Positions 42,365 through 50,686 of a DNA stretch of 64,000 nucleotides are shown in pieces. The position numbers and the translations under genes are program-made. This stretch comes from Desulfocarbo sp964620595 (lineage in GTDB: Bacteria > Desulfobacterota > Desulfarculia > Desulfarculales > Desulfarculaceae), in the NCBI GenBank assembly GCA_964620595.1, contig CAZUHP010000001.1:124001-188000 (forward strand), given 5' to 3'. Numbering within the stretch: the stretch's first letter is position 1; every line of letters begins with the position of its first letter. Under the pieces are notes generated by a model that had not been told where the DNA came from, searched no databases, and saw only the letters and a list, made by a program, of their open reading frames with translations.

Positions 42365-45187
42365 CTAGGCCGACAGCTTTCCGTTGAACATCTCCTGGCA
42401 GATCCGGGCGAAGGAGTCGGCAGCGGCCTGGGGCTGGAACAACTCTGCGGCGCGCTGGCGGCAGAGTCCGGCCATTTGGGTGCGGTAGTCCTGGTCGGCT
42501 ATCAGCCTGTCCAGGGTGGCATGCCAGGCGCTCACATCGTCCCTGGGCAGTGCCAGCTCGGGAGGAAGCCAGGCGGCGCCCGGGGTTTCGTTTTCTTTTT
42601 GGAAGGGAGCCAGGGGGTCGAAGTCAAAGGTCACGGCTGGCAGGCCTGCGGCCAGGGCCTCGGCCATGGCCGGGCCGGTGCCCGCGGGGAACAGGTCCAG
42701 GTATATGTCTGCCAGGGCGAGCAGGTCGCCCATCTCCTCGCGCAGGTCCAGGCAGACCACGCGCTCGGCCCCAAGGCTGCCGCAGATGCGGGCCTTGGTT
42801 TGCGGGTCCAGGCCGATGGCCAGGTACCATGCCCCGGGGTGGCGGGCCAGCAGCCGGCTCAGGTTCACCCAGAACTCCCGGCTCTGGTAGCGCTCGGCCC
42901 GGGCGGCGCTCACCAGCACCACCGCGTCTTCGGGGATGCCCACCGCGCCCCGGCTCAGTCCGCCGCCCCGGGGGGGAGGGGCGATGCCCTGCGGCGTCAG
43001 GAAGGCGCGCGCCCCGGCAGCCATGAGGCCCTTTTCGCTGGTCAGGCAGAAGTCCAGGGAGGAGTTGTATTCCGGTCCCTGGAACTCGAAGGCGCCCACC
43101 ACCGGGGCCGGGCGCAGGCGGGTGATGAAGTTGAGGACCGGCGAGAAGTAGCTGGTGGCGGCCACGGCCACGTCCACCTCGGCCCCGGCGATCTTGAGGG
43201 CCAGGTCCAGTCCGCAGCGGAGCCAGTCGTTGCCGCCCTCCGGGAAGACCACGGGGCAGCCGAGAGAGGCGAACTCCTCCGCCACCCCGGCGAAGTCCTG
43301 CTGGCGGGCGATGGGCGAGTCCTGGGGGAAGCGGCAGAACAGGAAGGGCTCCACCCGGCTGCGGTCCAGGAAGCTCACCAGCCGGTGGAAGTACCGGACC
43401 GGCTCCTGGTGCCGGGCGATGGTCTCCAGGACCAGGGCCACCTTCAAGGGAGGCGCGGGCTCCTGCCGGCGCCGCGCCAGGTGTTCCCCCACCGCTTGCC
43501 GGATGGTCCGGGCCTCGGGCATCTGGCGGGCCGCTCCCTGCAGGCAGGCATGGATGCCCTGGTCCACCGCCTGCTGGTACGGGTCCCGGTCCCCGGGGGG
43601 CAGCATGAGCCCGGCCTGGATGCAGTTGTGGAAGGCCTTCAGCATGTCGTCCCAGGCGCCGTCGGCAAAGGCGGCCAGGCCGAAGTTCTTCCAGGTGGAC
43701 TCGCTGGCCCGCAGGTCCTGGTTGGCGCGGTTGATCTCCTCCAACAGGCCCAGGGCCTGCGGGTCGCGGAAGCGGGTTGCGGCAAGGGCCCGTTGGGCAA
43801 AGGTGCGCGCCGCGGGCATCTCCCCGCGCTGGAGGTGGCGCCGGGCCTCGGCCATCAGGGCCGTTACCCTCTGGCCGGGGGCGGCGGCAAAGCAGGAGGA
43901 GCTTATTTCCACTGCCGGCGGTGTGTAGCGGAACTCCCGGGCCGGTATCTCCTCTGCCTCCTCGATCATGCGGGCGATGCGTTCCGCCTGTATCTCCAGC
44001 GAGTAGTTGTCCGCCACGAACCGGCGGTAGGCAGCGGGCTGGTAGGGGGCTTCCAGCAGGCGCCGCGCCTCCTGGAAGTTGTTCCAGAGGAAGGCCCGGG
44101 GATACATGTTCTCCGCGCCGGGGAAGTTGTAGATCAGGGGCCGGCAGCCGCAGGCCATGGCCTCCAGGAGCCCCACCGGGTGCCCTTCCATCAGGCTGGT
44201 GCAGATGATGTAGTGCTTGTCCTGGAACCACTGGGCGGGGTCGTCCACCTTGCCCGCCAGGACCACCGACTGGTCGAGCCCGTTGCTTTCCAGGAAGTGC
44301 CTGAAGGCGTGGGCATAGCGCTCCTCTTGAAAACCGCCTCCCAGGAACAGCTTGTAGCGCCTGTCCTGCCAGTGGATATGGCGGAAGAGGTGCATCAGGA
44401 TCATGGGATCCTTCTTGAAGTTCAGGTGTCCCAGGAAAGCGAGGTTGAAGCCCCGGGGCTTGGGCGGACAGGTGAACCGCTCCAGGTCCACCCCGTTGGG
44501 GATCAGGTGGATGCGTTTCACCTGCTGGGCCACCTCTGGCTTGCGGGAGAGCAGGATGTCGCGGATATGGGCCGCCACGAACACCAGGTCGTCCACGGCG
44601 GTGAAGTCTATCCGGTCCGCCAGCCGGTCCAGCACTTCGTAGCTGTGGATGCGCAGGATCACCCGCTTGCCCTGCAGGTGCTGCCGGGCTTGGGTGGTCA
44701 GCCACACCGCCAGCTCGTTGCCCCACTCTATCCACACGCACTGCTGCCCCTGGATGGCCCGCAGGAAATCGTCCCCATTGCTGCTCACCACCTTTTGCAC
44801 CGCCACCCGGGGCTCGATGGCGCGGATCCAGTTGTCCACGAAATTGTCCAGCCCCTGGGCGCAGCAGAGCACCAGGGAAGGGCGGGGCCGGCTGGCCGCT
44901 GCCTCTGGGGGCCCGCTGGAGAGCGGGGCCTGTTGGCCCGGCCAGGCAGAGCCGCCCTCGGCCGGCATACCGAAGAAGTGCACCGGGGCGGGGTCCCTTG
45001 GCGGGGGAGGGGTTTTCGGGGGCGGAGTTTGGGCCGGCTGCCGGGACTGTTGGGCGGGAAGGCAGCACTTCTTGTACTTTTTACCGCTCCCGCAGGGGCA
45101 GGGATCGTTGCGCCCCACCTTGGACAGGGCGCGCTGCCCGCTGGTTTGCTTTTCACCCTTTGGCTGCGCCGCGTTGGCCGGGGACAT
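42365..45187 (-). CDS. SEC-C motif protein with two glycosyltransferase domains
   Basis: A 940-aa protein. The N-terminus has a SEC-C zinc motif, CPCGSGKKYKKCC (Cys30, Cys32, Cys41, Cys42). Domain 1 (about 110-440) is a GT4-like fold almost line for line like that of the 29525-32605 protein (EWGNELAVWL, RVILRIHSYEV, IPNGVDLERF, YIICTSLMEGHPVGLLEAM). After a helical linker, domain 2 (about 590-940) is another GT-B-like part (VGAFEFQGPEYNSSLDFCLTSEKGL; YLDLFPAGTGPAMAEALAAGLPAV). The two proteins look like paralogues that differ in N-terminal partner-binding module (TPR versus SEC-C). The start is set by GGAGG about ten bases upstream. Likely a protein- or glycan-directed dual glycosyltransferase (inference). 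Confidence 0.8.
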   Translation of the reverse strand: MSPANAAQPKGEKQTSGQRALSKVGRNDPCPCGSGKKYKKCCLPAQQSRQPAQTPPPKTPPPPRDPAPVHFFGMPAEGGSAWPGQQAPLSSGPPEAAASRPRPSLVLCCAQGLDNFVDNWIRAIEPRVAVQKVVSSNGDDFLRAIQGQQCVWIEWGNELAVWLTTQARQHLQGKRVILRIHSYEVLDRLADRIDFTAVDDLVFVAAHIRDILLSRKPEVAQQVKRIHLIPNGVDLERFTCPPKPRGFNLAFLGHLNFKKDPMILMHLFRHIHWQDRRYKLFLGGGFQEERYAHAFRHFLESNGLDQSVVLAGKVDDPAQWFQDKHYIICTSLMEGHPVGLLEAMACGCRPLIYNFPGAENMYPRAFLWNNFQEARRLLEAPYQPAAYRRFVADNYSLEIQAERIARMIEEAEEIPAREFRYTPPAVEISSSCFAAAPGQRVTALMAEARRHLQRGEMPAARTFAQRALAATRFRDPQALGLLEEINRANQDLRASESTWKNFGLAAFADGAWDDMLKAFHNCIQAGLMLPPGDRDPYQQAVDQGIHACLQGAARQMPEARTIRQAVGEHLARRRQEPAPPLKVALVLETIARHQEPVRYFHRLVSFLDRSRVEPFLFCRFPQDSPIARQQDFAGVAEEFASLGCPVVFPEGGNDWLRCGLDLALKIAGAEVDVAVAATSYFSPVLNFITRLRPAPVVGAFEFQGPEYNSSLDFCLTSEKGLMAAGARAFLTPQGIAPPPRGGGLSRGAVGIPEDAVVLVSAARAERYQSREFWVNLSRLLARHPGAWYLAIGLDPQTKARICGSLGAERVVCLDLREEMGDLLALADIYLDLFPAGTGPAMAEALAAGLPAVTFDFDPLAPFQKENETPGAAWLPPELALPRDDVSAWHATLDRLIADQDYRTQMAGLCRQRAAELFQPQAAADSFARICQEMFNGKLSA

Positions 45188-45321
45188 GGTTGGCAGATCC
45201 TCCACTGGGCGGGTGCGCGCCCCTCTTGCATCTCCGCTGCGGGAGCCCGCCCGGGGTGGCTGAAGCGCGGGCCGCAGACCGCTTGGCACGCCTTGGTTGC
45301 GTAAAACCTGCCTGCGATCCT

Positions 45322-45337
45322 TGCAAAAACGGGGCCT
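45322..45337 (-). promoter_or_regulatory. Weak sigma-54 candidate for the SEC-C glycosyltransferase
   Basis: Minus-strand AGGCCCCGTTTTTGCA: correct GG-N10-GC spacing and a perfect TTGCA -12 box, but a poor -24 box. It lies 135 bases before the ATG. Uncertain. Confidence 0.35.
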
Positions 45338-45717
45338 GTTGCCGCTTGATCCTGGCTGCTGCGAAACATGCTTGCGCCGCCAGGGACGGTTCTTGCCTAT
45401 ATGGCTTTGAAATCAACCGCTTGGCTTGGTGGTCCCAAGGGTGGCGCCGGCTGGGGGACAGCTTGGGCGCCCGCCGGGACAGGGGCCCCCGGCGTGCTCC
45501 GCCTGGGGCCAGACAAAATATTGACGTCAGGAAAGATCCAATCACGTTTGCATGTTGAGTGAATCGAGCGGCCGCCGTCCTGCTGGGCCAGGATGGAGAG
45601 TTGTGCCAGCGCAATCTGCCGCCTCGGCTGGCAGTTTTTTCCCTGCCCGGGTTGCCCCCGTTCGCGCCGGAGCGGGTTTTTGTCTTTTAAAACAGCCGGT
45701 AAGGTCCATAAAGATTG

Positions 45718-45733
45718 TGGCATGGAAGTTGTA
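45718..45733 (+). promoter_or_regulatory. Sigma-54 promoter of the small TPR gene
   Basis: TGGCATGGAAGTTGTA, identical at the first 14 positions to the promoter at 32634-32649, with T for C in the -12 GC. It lies 74 bases before the GTG start. Confidence 0.72.
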
Positions 45734-45806
45734 TCAGCACTGGTCACAGCTCAGATCACCAAGGCCTCTACTGGTTTCCAGGGGCCGCCGATGACAAGGA
45801 GGCGCG

Positions 45807-46400
45807 GTGGGCAAGAAAAAGAAGAAGCGAGCCAAGCGTTCGTCCAAGAAAAGGCAGTCAACCAGGACCGTGCAGGCCCAGCCGGCCCCGGCCTTGCCCC
45901 CAGGGCTGGACCAGGTGGAGCAATTGCTCCAAGCCGGCCGTTTCCCCCAGGCCATGGAGGTGCTGCGCGAAAACGCCCAGCCCCAGCACCGCCGGTTCCT
46001 GGAGCAATGGGGCCGCCGCTGCATGGGCCAGCAGAACTTCGACGCCGCGGTGTCCCTGTTCGAGGTGGTGGCCGATTTGTTCCCAGACGACGACAAGGCG
46101 CACAACGCCCTGGCCGTGGCTTGGTCCATGGCCGGCTTCCAGGACCAGGCCCTGGAGGAGATGCGGCGCTGCGTGGAGCTGGCCCCGGATTCCTGGCGCC
46201 ACCGCCTGAACCTGGGCAAGCTGTACATGGTGCGCGAGGAGTGGGAAGCGGCCAAGGTGGAGCTGGAGGCGGCCCTTGGGGGCGCCTCTGCCGAGTACAG
46301 GGCCCAGATACAGGAGTACCTTGCCTTTTGCCAGCAAAAGCTGGACTTCCCCATCGTGGAGCTGGGCGGGATGGGGTCCGGGGCGGTGGACAGGGTGTGA
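45807..46400 (+). CDS. TPR protein with polybasic N-terminus
   Basis: A 197-aa protein. The first 17 residues are strongly basic (GKKKKKRAKRSSKKRQS), then two to three TPR units (FDAAVSLFEVVADLFPDDD, HNALAVAWSMAGFQDQALEEM, SWRHRLNLGKLYMVREEWEAA). GTG start with AAGGAGG upstream. It ends with a Gly-rich tail. It is transcribed toward, and ends 173 bases from, the 3' end of flagellin 1. A role as adaptor for flagellin modification or assembly is suggested only by position and the sigma-54 promoter. The polybasic tail resembles that of the GT2 protein on the other side of the flagellins. Confidence 0.75.
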   Translation: MGKKKKKRAKRSSKKRQSTRTVQAQPAPALPPGLDQVEQLLQAGRFPQAMEVLRENAQPQHRRFLEQWGRRCMGQQNFDAAVSLFEVVADLFPDDDKAHNALAVAWSMAGFQDQALEEMRRCVELAPDSWRHRLNLGKLYMVREEWEAAKVELEAALGGASAEYRAQIQEYLAFCQQKLDFPIVELGGMGSGAVDRV

Positions 46401-46510
46401 TCTTTCCGGCGGCGTGAAGGCCGCCGCGGCCGGCCCCTAGGGGGGGCGGCTGCCGCGGCAAGCTGCTTGAATTACAGTTTGTTTAGGATCTGTGGCCCCG
46501 GATCAGGTTG

Positions 46511-46547
46511 CCAAAAAGAAGACCGGGAGGCCCGAAGGCCTCCCGGT
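46511..46547 (-). terminator. Terminator of flagellin 1
   Basis: Perfect 11-bp stem ACCGGGAGGCC (46522-46532) / GGCCTCCCGGT (46537-46547) with CGAA loop; on the minus strand it is followed by CTTCTTTTTGG. It is a good intrinsic terminator 27 bases past the stop. Confidence 0.8.
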
Positions 46548-46573
46548 TGGTTGTTGGTGGGTGGGGTTGTCTA

Positions 46574-48343
46574 CTAGCCGCCCAGGAGCTGGAGGGCCAG
46601 CATGGGCAGGCTGTTGGCCTGGGCGAGCATGGCGGTGGCCGCCTGGGCCAGGATGTTGTTCCGGGTGAACTCGGTCATCTCGGTGGCCACGTCCACGTCG
46701 GAGATCCGCGACTCGGCCGCCTGCAGGTTCTCCGCCTGGATCTGCAGGTTGGTGATGGTGTTCTCCAGCCGGTTCTGGATGGCACCCAGGTTGGCGCGGG
46801 CCGTGTCCTTCTTGTTGATGGCCACGTCCATGGCCGCCAGGGCGGCCTGGGCCGCGGACTGGGTCAGGATGTCGGCGCCGTCCCAGTTGGTGGTGCCGGA
46901 GCCATTCTGCGGCTGCTCCCACTCGTCGGTCTCGTCCACCGAGGCGTAGTCGGCCAGCCAGTTGGAGTCGCCGTTGGGCAACCTTCCGTAGTAGGCGGAG
47001 CTGCCGCTGGTGCCGTTCATGGAGGTGCCGGTGATCAGACCGCCCACCACCGAGGGGGTGCCGGTCGCCGTGGTGAGAGAGAAGATCTGGACTTGGTACT
47101 TCTCGCCACCGTGGTTCATCTGGATCTGCAGTTCCCACTGCTCGTTGGTCTCGTCGTACCAGGCGCTGGCGGTGAGCGGGGTGGCGCCGCCGCCGGACAG
47201 GGTTGCCTGGCCCGCCTCGAAGCCGTAGGTGGAGCCGCTCACGGTGTCGATGCTGTTGCCGGCCTCGCCGCCCTCGTAGGCAAAGAGCTTTATGGTGGCG
47301 CTGTTCCAGGCCGCATGCACACCGATGGTGGAGGCATGGGCGTTCAGGTAGCCGGCCACCTCCAGGCCCACCGAGGCCGCGGTGCTCATGCCGCTGATCG
47401 AGATGACACCGGTCTTGTTGGTGGCGTCGAAGGATTCGGTGCCGCCGCTGGTGGTAAAGGTGAAGGTGTAGCCGTTGATGGTCAGGCTCTGGTTGCCGTA
47501 GTAGTTGTTGGCCGAGCTGGTGGTGCTGAGGGCCTTGGCGGTGATGGTGCCCGTGGCCTGGGTGCCCGCGTTGATCTCGTTCACCAGGTCGGAGATGCTG
47601 TCGCGGGAGGCATCCACGTCGATGTAGCCGTAGATGTTCCAGGTGGCGTTGCCCGGGTTCTCCGCGTCGAAGTTGGTGCTGTAGCGGATGCCGAACAGGC
47701 CGTCGGTGCTGCTGGCCGAGTCGGCCAGGGCAGCGGTCTTGCTGGCCGCGTTCAGGCTCTTGGTGCGCAGGGTGTCGCGCGGGTCGCTGTTGCCCACCCG
47801 CAGGCCGGTCTCGTAGGTGGCGCGCATGTCGCCGATGTTGATGAAGTAGTAGTCCTCGGCCGCGTCGTTGCCCGTGCCGAAGTGGATCTTCATGCCCGAG
47901 CCGGCGTGGGACTGCACCAGGCTGCCGTCAAGGAGCTTCACGCCGTTGAAGTCGGTGGCGTTGGCAATACGGTCGATCTCCGCCGCCATGGCCTGGTACT
48001 CGGAGTTCATGATCTCGCGCTGAGCCGTGGTGTAGGTACCGGTGGCCGCCTGTTCGGCCAGCTCCTTCATACGGATCAGCTTCTCGTCGATGACGCTCAT
48101 GGCGCCCTCGGCGGTCTGAATCATGCTGATGGCGTCCGAGGCGTTGCGGATACCCTGGTTGAGCACCGCGATGTCCGAACGCATCAGCTCGCGAATGGCC
48201 AAACCGGCGGCGTCGTCGGCCGCGGAGTTCACCCGCAGGCCGGAGGACAGACGGCTCACCGATTTGCTCAAACGCTCATAGATCGTGCCCAGGTTGCGGG
48301 CAGCGGTCATGGCCATGAGGTTGTGGTTGACAACAAGGCTCAT
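46574..48343 (-). CDS. fliC: Flagellin 1
   Basis: A 589-aa filament protein. The conserved N-terminal D0/D1 region (SLVVNHNLMAMTAARNL, LSSGLRVNSAADDAAGLAI, QRE-type helices) and C-terminal D1/D0 region (ESRISDVDVATEMTEFTRN, ILAQAATAMLAQANSLP) are typical. The central about 340 residues are rich in Ser, Thr and Gly and would form the exposed D2/D3 domains, so they offer many O-glycosylation sites. It is longer than the common 300-500 aa. A likely sigma-28 promoter and a leader hairpin lie upstream. The second flagellin follows the same plan. Export is by the flagellar type III apparatus, not encoded here. Confidence 0.95.
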   Translation of the reverse strand: MSLVVNHNLMAMTAARNLGTIYERLSKSVSRLSSGLRVNSAADDAAGLAIRELMRSDIAVLNQGIRNASDAISMIQTAEGAMSVIDEKLIRMKELAEQAATGTYTTAQREIMNSEYQAMAAEIDRIANATDFNGVKLLDGSLVQSHAGSGMKIHFGTGNDAAEDYYFINIGDMRATYETGLRVGNSDPRDTLRTKSLNAASKTAALADSASSTDGLFGIRYSTNFDAENPGNATWNIYGYIDVDASRDSISDLVNEINAGTQATGTITAKALSTTSSANNYYGNQSLTINGYTFTFTTSGGTESFDATNKTGVISISGMSTAASVGLEVAGYLNAHASTIGVHAAWNSATIKLFAYEGGEAGNSIDTVSGSTYGFEAGQATLSGGGATPLTASAWYDETNEQWELQIQMNHGGEKYQVQIFSLTTATGTPSVVGGLITGTSMNGTSGSSAYYGRLPNGDSNWLADYASVDETDEWEQPQNGSGTTNWDGADILTQSAAQAALAAMDVAINKKDTARANLGAIQNRLENTITNLQIQAENLQAAESRISDVDVATEMTEFTRNNILAQAATAMLAQANSLPMLALQLLGG

Positions 48344-48365
48344 GAATCCCCTCCTTGGTAGTGCT

Positions 48366-48383
48366 GCGCGGATCCATCCGCGC
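48366..48383 (-). promoter_or_regulatory. Leader hairpin of flagellin 1
   Basis: Minus-strand GCGCGGATGGATCCGCGC, an inverted repeat with a UGGA loop, 13 bases before a CCAAGGAGGG ribosome site. Flagellin 2 has a different-sequence hairpin in the same place. The exposed GGA near the ribosome site resembles a CsrA target. Confidence 0.55.
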
Positions 48384-48475
48384 AAAATACCTAATCTTTT
48401 TGGTTCCCTTAGCCGTTGAGCCAATTCCCGTTCCCGGGCATGAGGATCGTCATCCTCACGGAGCGCTCATATGTC

Positions 48476-48503
48476 TATTCGGCAAGGGTGGGGGGATTCT
48501 TGA
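48476..48503 (-). promoter_or_regulatory. Sigma-28-like promoter of flagellin 1
   Basis: Minus strand: TCAA (48503-48500), 16 bases, then GCCGAATA (48483-48476), compared with TAAA-N15-GCCGATAA. The -10 is 6/8. It is weaker than the flagellin 2 promoter but in the same relative place (about 130 bases before the ATG). Confidence 0.5.
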
Positions 48504-48607
48504 ACCAGGGAACCAAAAAAACTGGGGATTAGAGCCCTGTTGCTGGGTGTTTCATGCTTGGGGCCGGGCCCGCCCCGGGGGGCGGACCCGGCTTTTCATC
48601 CTCCTCG

Positions 48608-50344
48608 TTAGCCGCTCAGGAGCTGGAGGGCCAACTGCGGCAGGCTGTTGGCCTGGGCCAGCATGGCGGTGGCCGCCTGGGCCAGGATCTGGTTGCGGGT
48701 GAACTCGGTCATCTCGGTGGCCACGTCCACGTCGGAGATCCGCGACTCGGCCGCCTGCAGGTTCTCGGCCTGGATCCTCAGGTTGGTGATGGTGTTTTCC
48801 AGGCGGTTGGCAAAGGCGCCCAGCTCGGCCCGCCGGATGTCCTTGCGGGTGATGGCGCTTTCCAGGGCGCCCAGGGCCAACTGGGCCGCGGACTGGGTGC
48901 GGATGTCGGCGCCGTCCCAATCGGTGTTGCCCGAGCCGTTCTGGGCCTCCACCCACTCGTCGTCATCGTCGGTGCCCGGGAAGTTGGCCACCACCCCCAC
49001 TCCGGAGAAGCTGGTGGTCAGGGTGCCCAGGTAGCCCACCGTGTCGGGGCTGTCGATCACGTCGCCGGCCCCGTTCAGGCTGGTGATGGTGAACAGGCGC
49101 ATCTGCTGGGCGTCGCCGCCGCGGTCCATGGAGATCTGCAGCTCGTACTGCTCGTTGGTCTCGTCCCACCAAGCGTCGGCCGTGAGCACCTTGGTGCCGC
49201 CGTGGCGCAGGGTGGGGGCGCTGCGGGTCACATGGGTGGTGTCGGTGACGATCTGTATCTCGTTGCCCGCGGTGCCGAACTCGGTGGAGTACATCCACAC
49301 GGTGGTGCCGTTGACCGCCGCGAACACGCCGGTGGTGGTGTAGTGCCGGTTGAGCATGGCGGCGAAGGCGAAGGCCAGGGAGGTGACCGAGCCCAGCCCG
49401 TCGATGCCCACCGTGCTGATGGCGTTGGGGCCGTTGTAGTTCAGGGTGCTCACGGTGTCGTCAAAGGCGAACACCTGGCCGTTGACCGTCAGCCGGGTGG
49501 CGGCCAGGTTGGTGCTGGTCAAGGAGTCGCTGAACTTGAAGTAGCCCCGGGCCTGGGAGCCGCGGTTGATCTTGTCCACCAGGCTGGTCACGCTGTCGCG
49601 GTTGGCGTCCACCGGAACATACCCGTACATCTGCCACACCGGGTTGTTGCTGCTGTCCAGGCTGGTGCTGTACTGGATGCCGAACACGCCGTCGCTGGTG
49701 GAGGTGGCGCCCCGGGCCGAGTCGCCCACATAGCTGGTGGCCGAGGGCGCATCCAGGTAGATGGTGCGCCAGAACTCGCGCGGGTCGCTGTTGCCCACCC
49801 TCAGGCCCGTGGCCTCGGTGGCGCGCATGTCACCCATGTCGATGAAGTAGTAGTCCTCCGCCGAGGAGTTGCCCGTGCCGAAGTGGATCTTCATGCCCGA
49901 GCCCTCGTGGAAGGTGTGCAGGGTGCCATCCAGGAGCTTGACGCCGTTGAACTCGGTGGCGTTGGCGATACGGTCGATCTCCCGCGCCATGGCCTGGTAC
50001 TCCGAGTCCATGATCTCGCGCTGGGCGGTGGTGTAGGTGCCCGTGGCCGCCTGCTCGGCCAACTCCTTCATACGCACCAGCTTCTCGTCGATCACGTTCA
50101 TGGCGCCTTCGGCCGTCTGGATCATGCTGATGGCGTCGGCCGCGTTGCGGATACCCTGGTTGATCACCAGGATGTCGGCGCGCATGAGCTCGCGGATGGC
50201 CAAGCCGGCCGCGTCGTCGGCCGCGGAGTTAACCCGCAGGCCCGAAGACAGCCGTTGGGTCGACTTGGCCAGGCGTCCATAGATCGTGGACAAGTTCCTG
50301 GCCGCGTTCATGGCCATCAGATTGTGGTTGACTACCAGACTCAT
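48608..50344 (-). CDS. fliC: Flagellin 2
   Basis: A 578-aa flagellin paralogous to flagellin 1. Its ends are nearly the same (SLVVNHNLMAMNAARNL; ISDVDVATEMTEFTRNQIL; AQANSLPQLALQLL), but the Ser/Thr-rich middle differs clearly. It begins with ATG at 50344 after CAAGGAGGG; the frame to 50431 is leader sequence. It lies 264 bases upstream of flagellin 1, with its own promoter for each gene, so they could be expressed separately or at different ratios along the filament. The best sigma-28 match in the window drives it. Confidence 0.95.
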   Translation of the reverse strand: MSLVVNHNLMAMNAARNLSTIYGRLAKSTQRLSSGLRVNSAADDAAGLAIRELMRADILVINQGIRNAADAISMIQTAEGAMNVIDEKLVRMKELAEQAATGTYTTAQREIMDSEYQAMAREIDRIANATEFNGVKLLDGTLHTFHEGSGMKIHFGTGNSSAEDYYFIDMGDMRATEATGLRVGNSDPREFWRTIYLDAPSATSYVGDSARGATSTSDGVFGIQYSTSLDSSNNPVWQMYGYVPVDANRDSVTSLVDKINRGSQARGYFKFSDSLTSTNLAATRLTVNGQVFAFDDTVSTLNYNGPNAISTVGIDGLGSVTSLAFAFAAMLNRHYTTTGVFAAVNGTTVWMYSTEFGTAGNEIQIVTDTTHVTRSAPTLRHGGTKVLTADAWWDETNEQYELQISMDRGGDAQQMRLFTITSLNGAGDVIDSPDTVGYLGTLTTSFSGVGVVANFPGTDDDDEWVEAQNGSGNTDWDGADIRTQSAAQLALGALESAITRKDIRRAELGAFANRLENTITNLRIQAENLQAAESRISDVDVATEMTEFTRNQILAQAATAMLAQANSLPQLALQLLSG

Positions 50345-50365
50345 TGGAACCCTCCTTGGTCCTGG

Positions 50366-50388
50366 TGCGCCAAGATCCCTTTGGCGCA
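50366..50388 (-). promoter_or_regulatory. Leader hairpin of flagellin 2
   Basis: TGCGCCAA (50366-50373) pairs perfectly with TTGGCGCA (50381-50388). On the minus strand the loop is AGGGATC, exposing GGA. Two more GGA motifs follow (CCAGGACC and the ribosome site CCAAGGAGGG). Confidence 0.6.
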
Positions 50389-50462
50389 GTTTTTCGGCGG
50401 AAGCGTCTAGCCCTTGCTCCAGGAGGCTCACCCGGTGCCAGTGGCCTCTGATGTCAGTGGAC

Positions 50463-50489
50463 TTATCGGCATCTGAATTTTTGGGTTAA
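50463..50489 (-). promoter_or_regulatory. Sigma-28 promoter of flagellin 2
   Basis: Minus strand: TTAA (50489-50486), 15 bases, then a perfect GCCGATAA (50470-50463). It matches the flagellin-type FliA consensus in sequence and spacing and lies about 120 bases before the ATG. Confidence 0.8.
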
Positions 50490-50595
50490 GCACTTTTTGC
50501 AAAAAAAAAATAAAAATCACCCCCAGGACAGCCTTTTTTATTTGCCTTTTCCATTTATAGGGAGAGGCGTCTTGGCGGGGTCCCAAGTCGGCGAG

Positions 50596-50624
50596 TTGAC
50601 AGGCGGCGCGGAAAAAACTAAAAT
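50596..50624 (+). promoter_or_regulatory. Sigma-70 promoter of the GT2 protein
   Basis: TTGACA (50596-50601), 17 bases, TAAAAT (50619-50624): a perfect -35, an optimal spacer and a 5/6 -10, 63 bases before the ATG. Unlike other glycosyltransferase genes here, it looks housekeeping-controlled. Confidence 0.7.
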
Positions 50625-50686
50625 TTTTCGACGTTTATTATCCGGATTCATCCGGGGACGGCCCGGAAACCAAAAGGAGTGCAGGC

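Larger units (their letters stand above)
45188..45806. other. Divergent intergenic control region
   Basis: 619 bases. It contains the strong sigma-54 promoter of the TPR gene (45718-45733, plus) and a weaker minus-strand candidate at 45322-45337. No gene is supported in the remainder. Confidence 0.5.
50345..50686. other. Divergent intergenic region, flagellin 2 / GT2 protein
   Basis: 342 bases. It holds the flagellin leader hairpin, a sigma-28 promoter (minus) and a sigma-70 promoter (plus), all annotated separately, and a run of ten A's around 50501-50510. No gene inside. Confidence 0.6.

Noticed and set aside
45284..45301. TGGCACG followed by TTGC on the plus strand as a sigma-54 promoter
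   Set aside because: GG to GC spacing is 12 instead of 10, and the next plus-strand gene is 500 bases away.
42476..45304. Plus-strand open frame of 942 codons
   Set aside because: Antisense shadow of the SEC-C glycosyltransferase, no motifs.
48555..48600. GC-rich dyad after flagellin 2 as its terminator
   Set aside because: On the minus strand no T-run follows; the T-run is on the other side, where no plus-strand gene ends.
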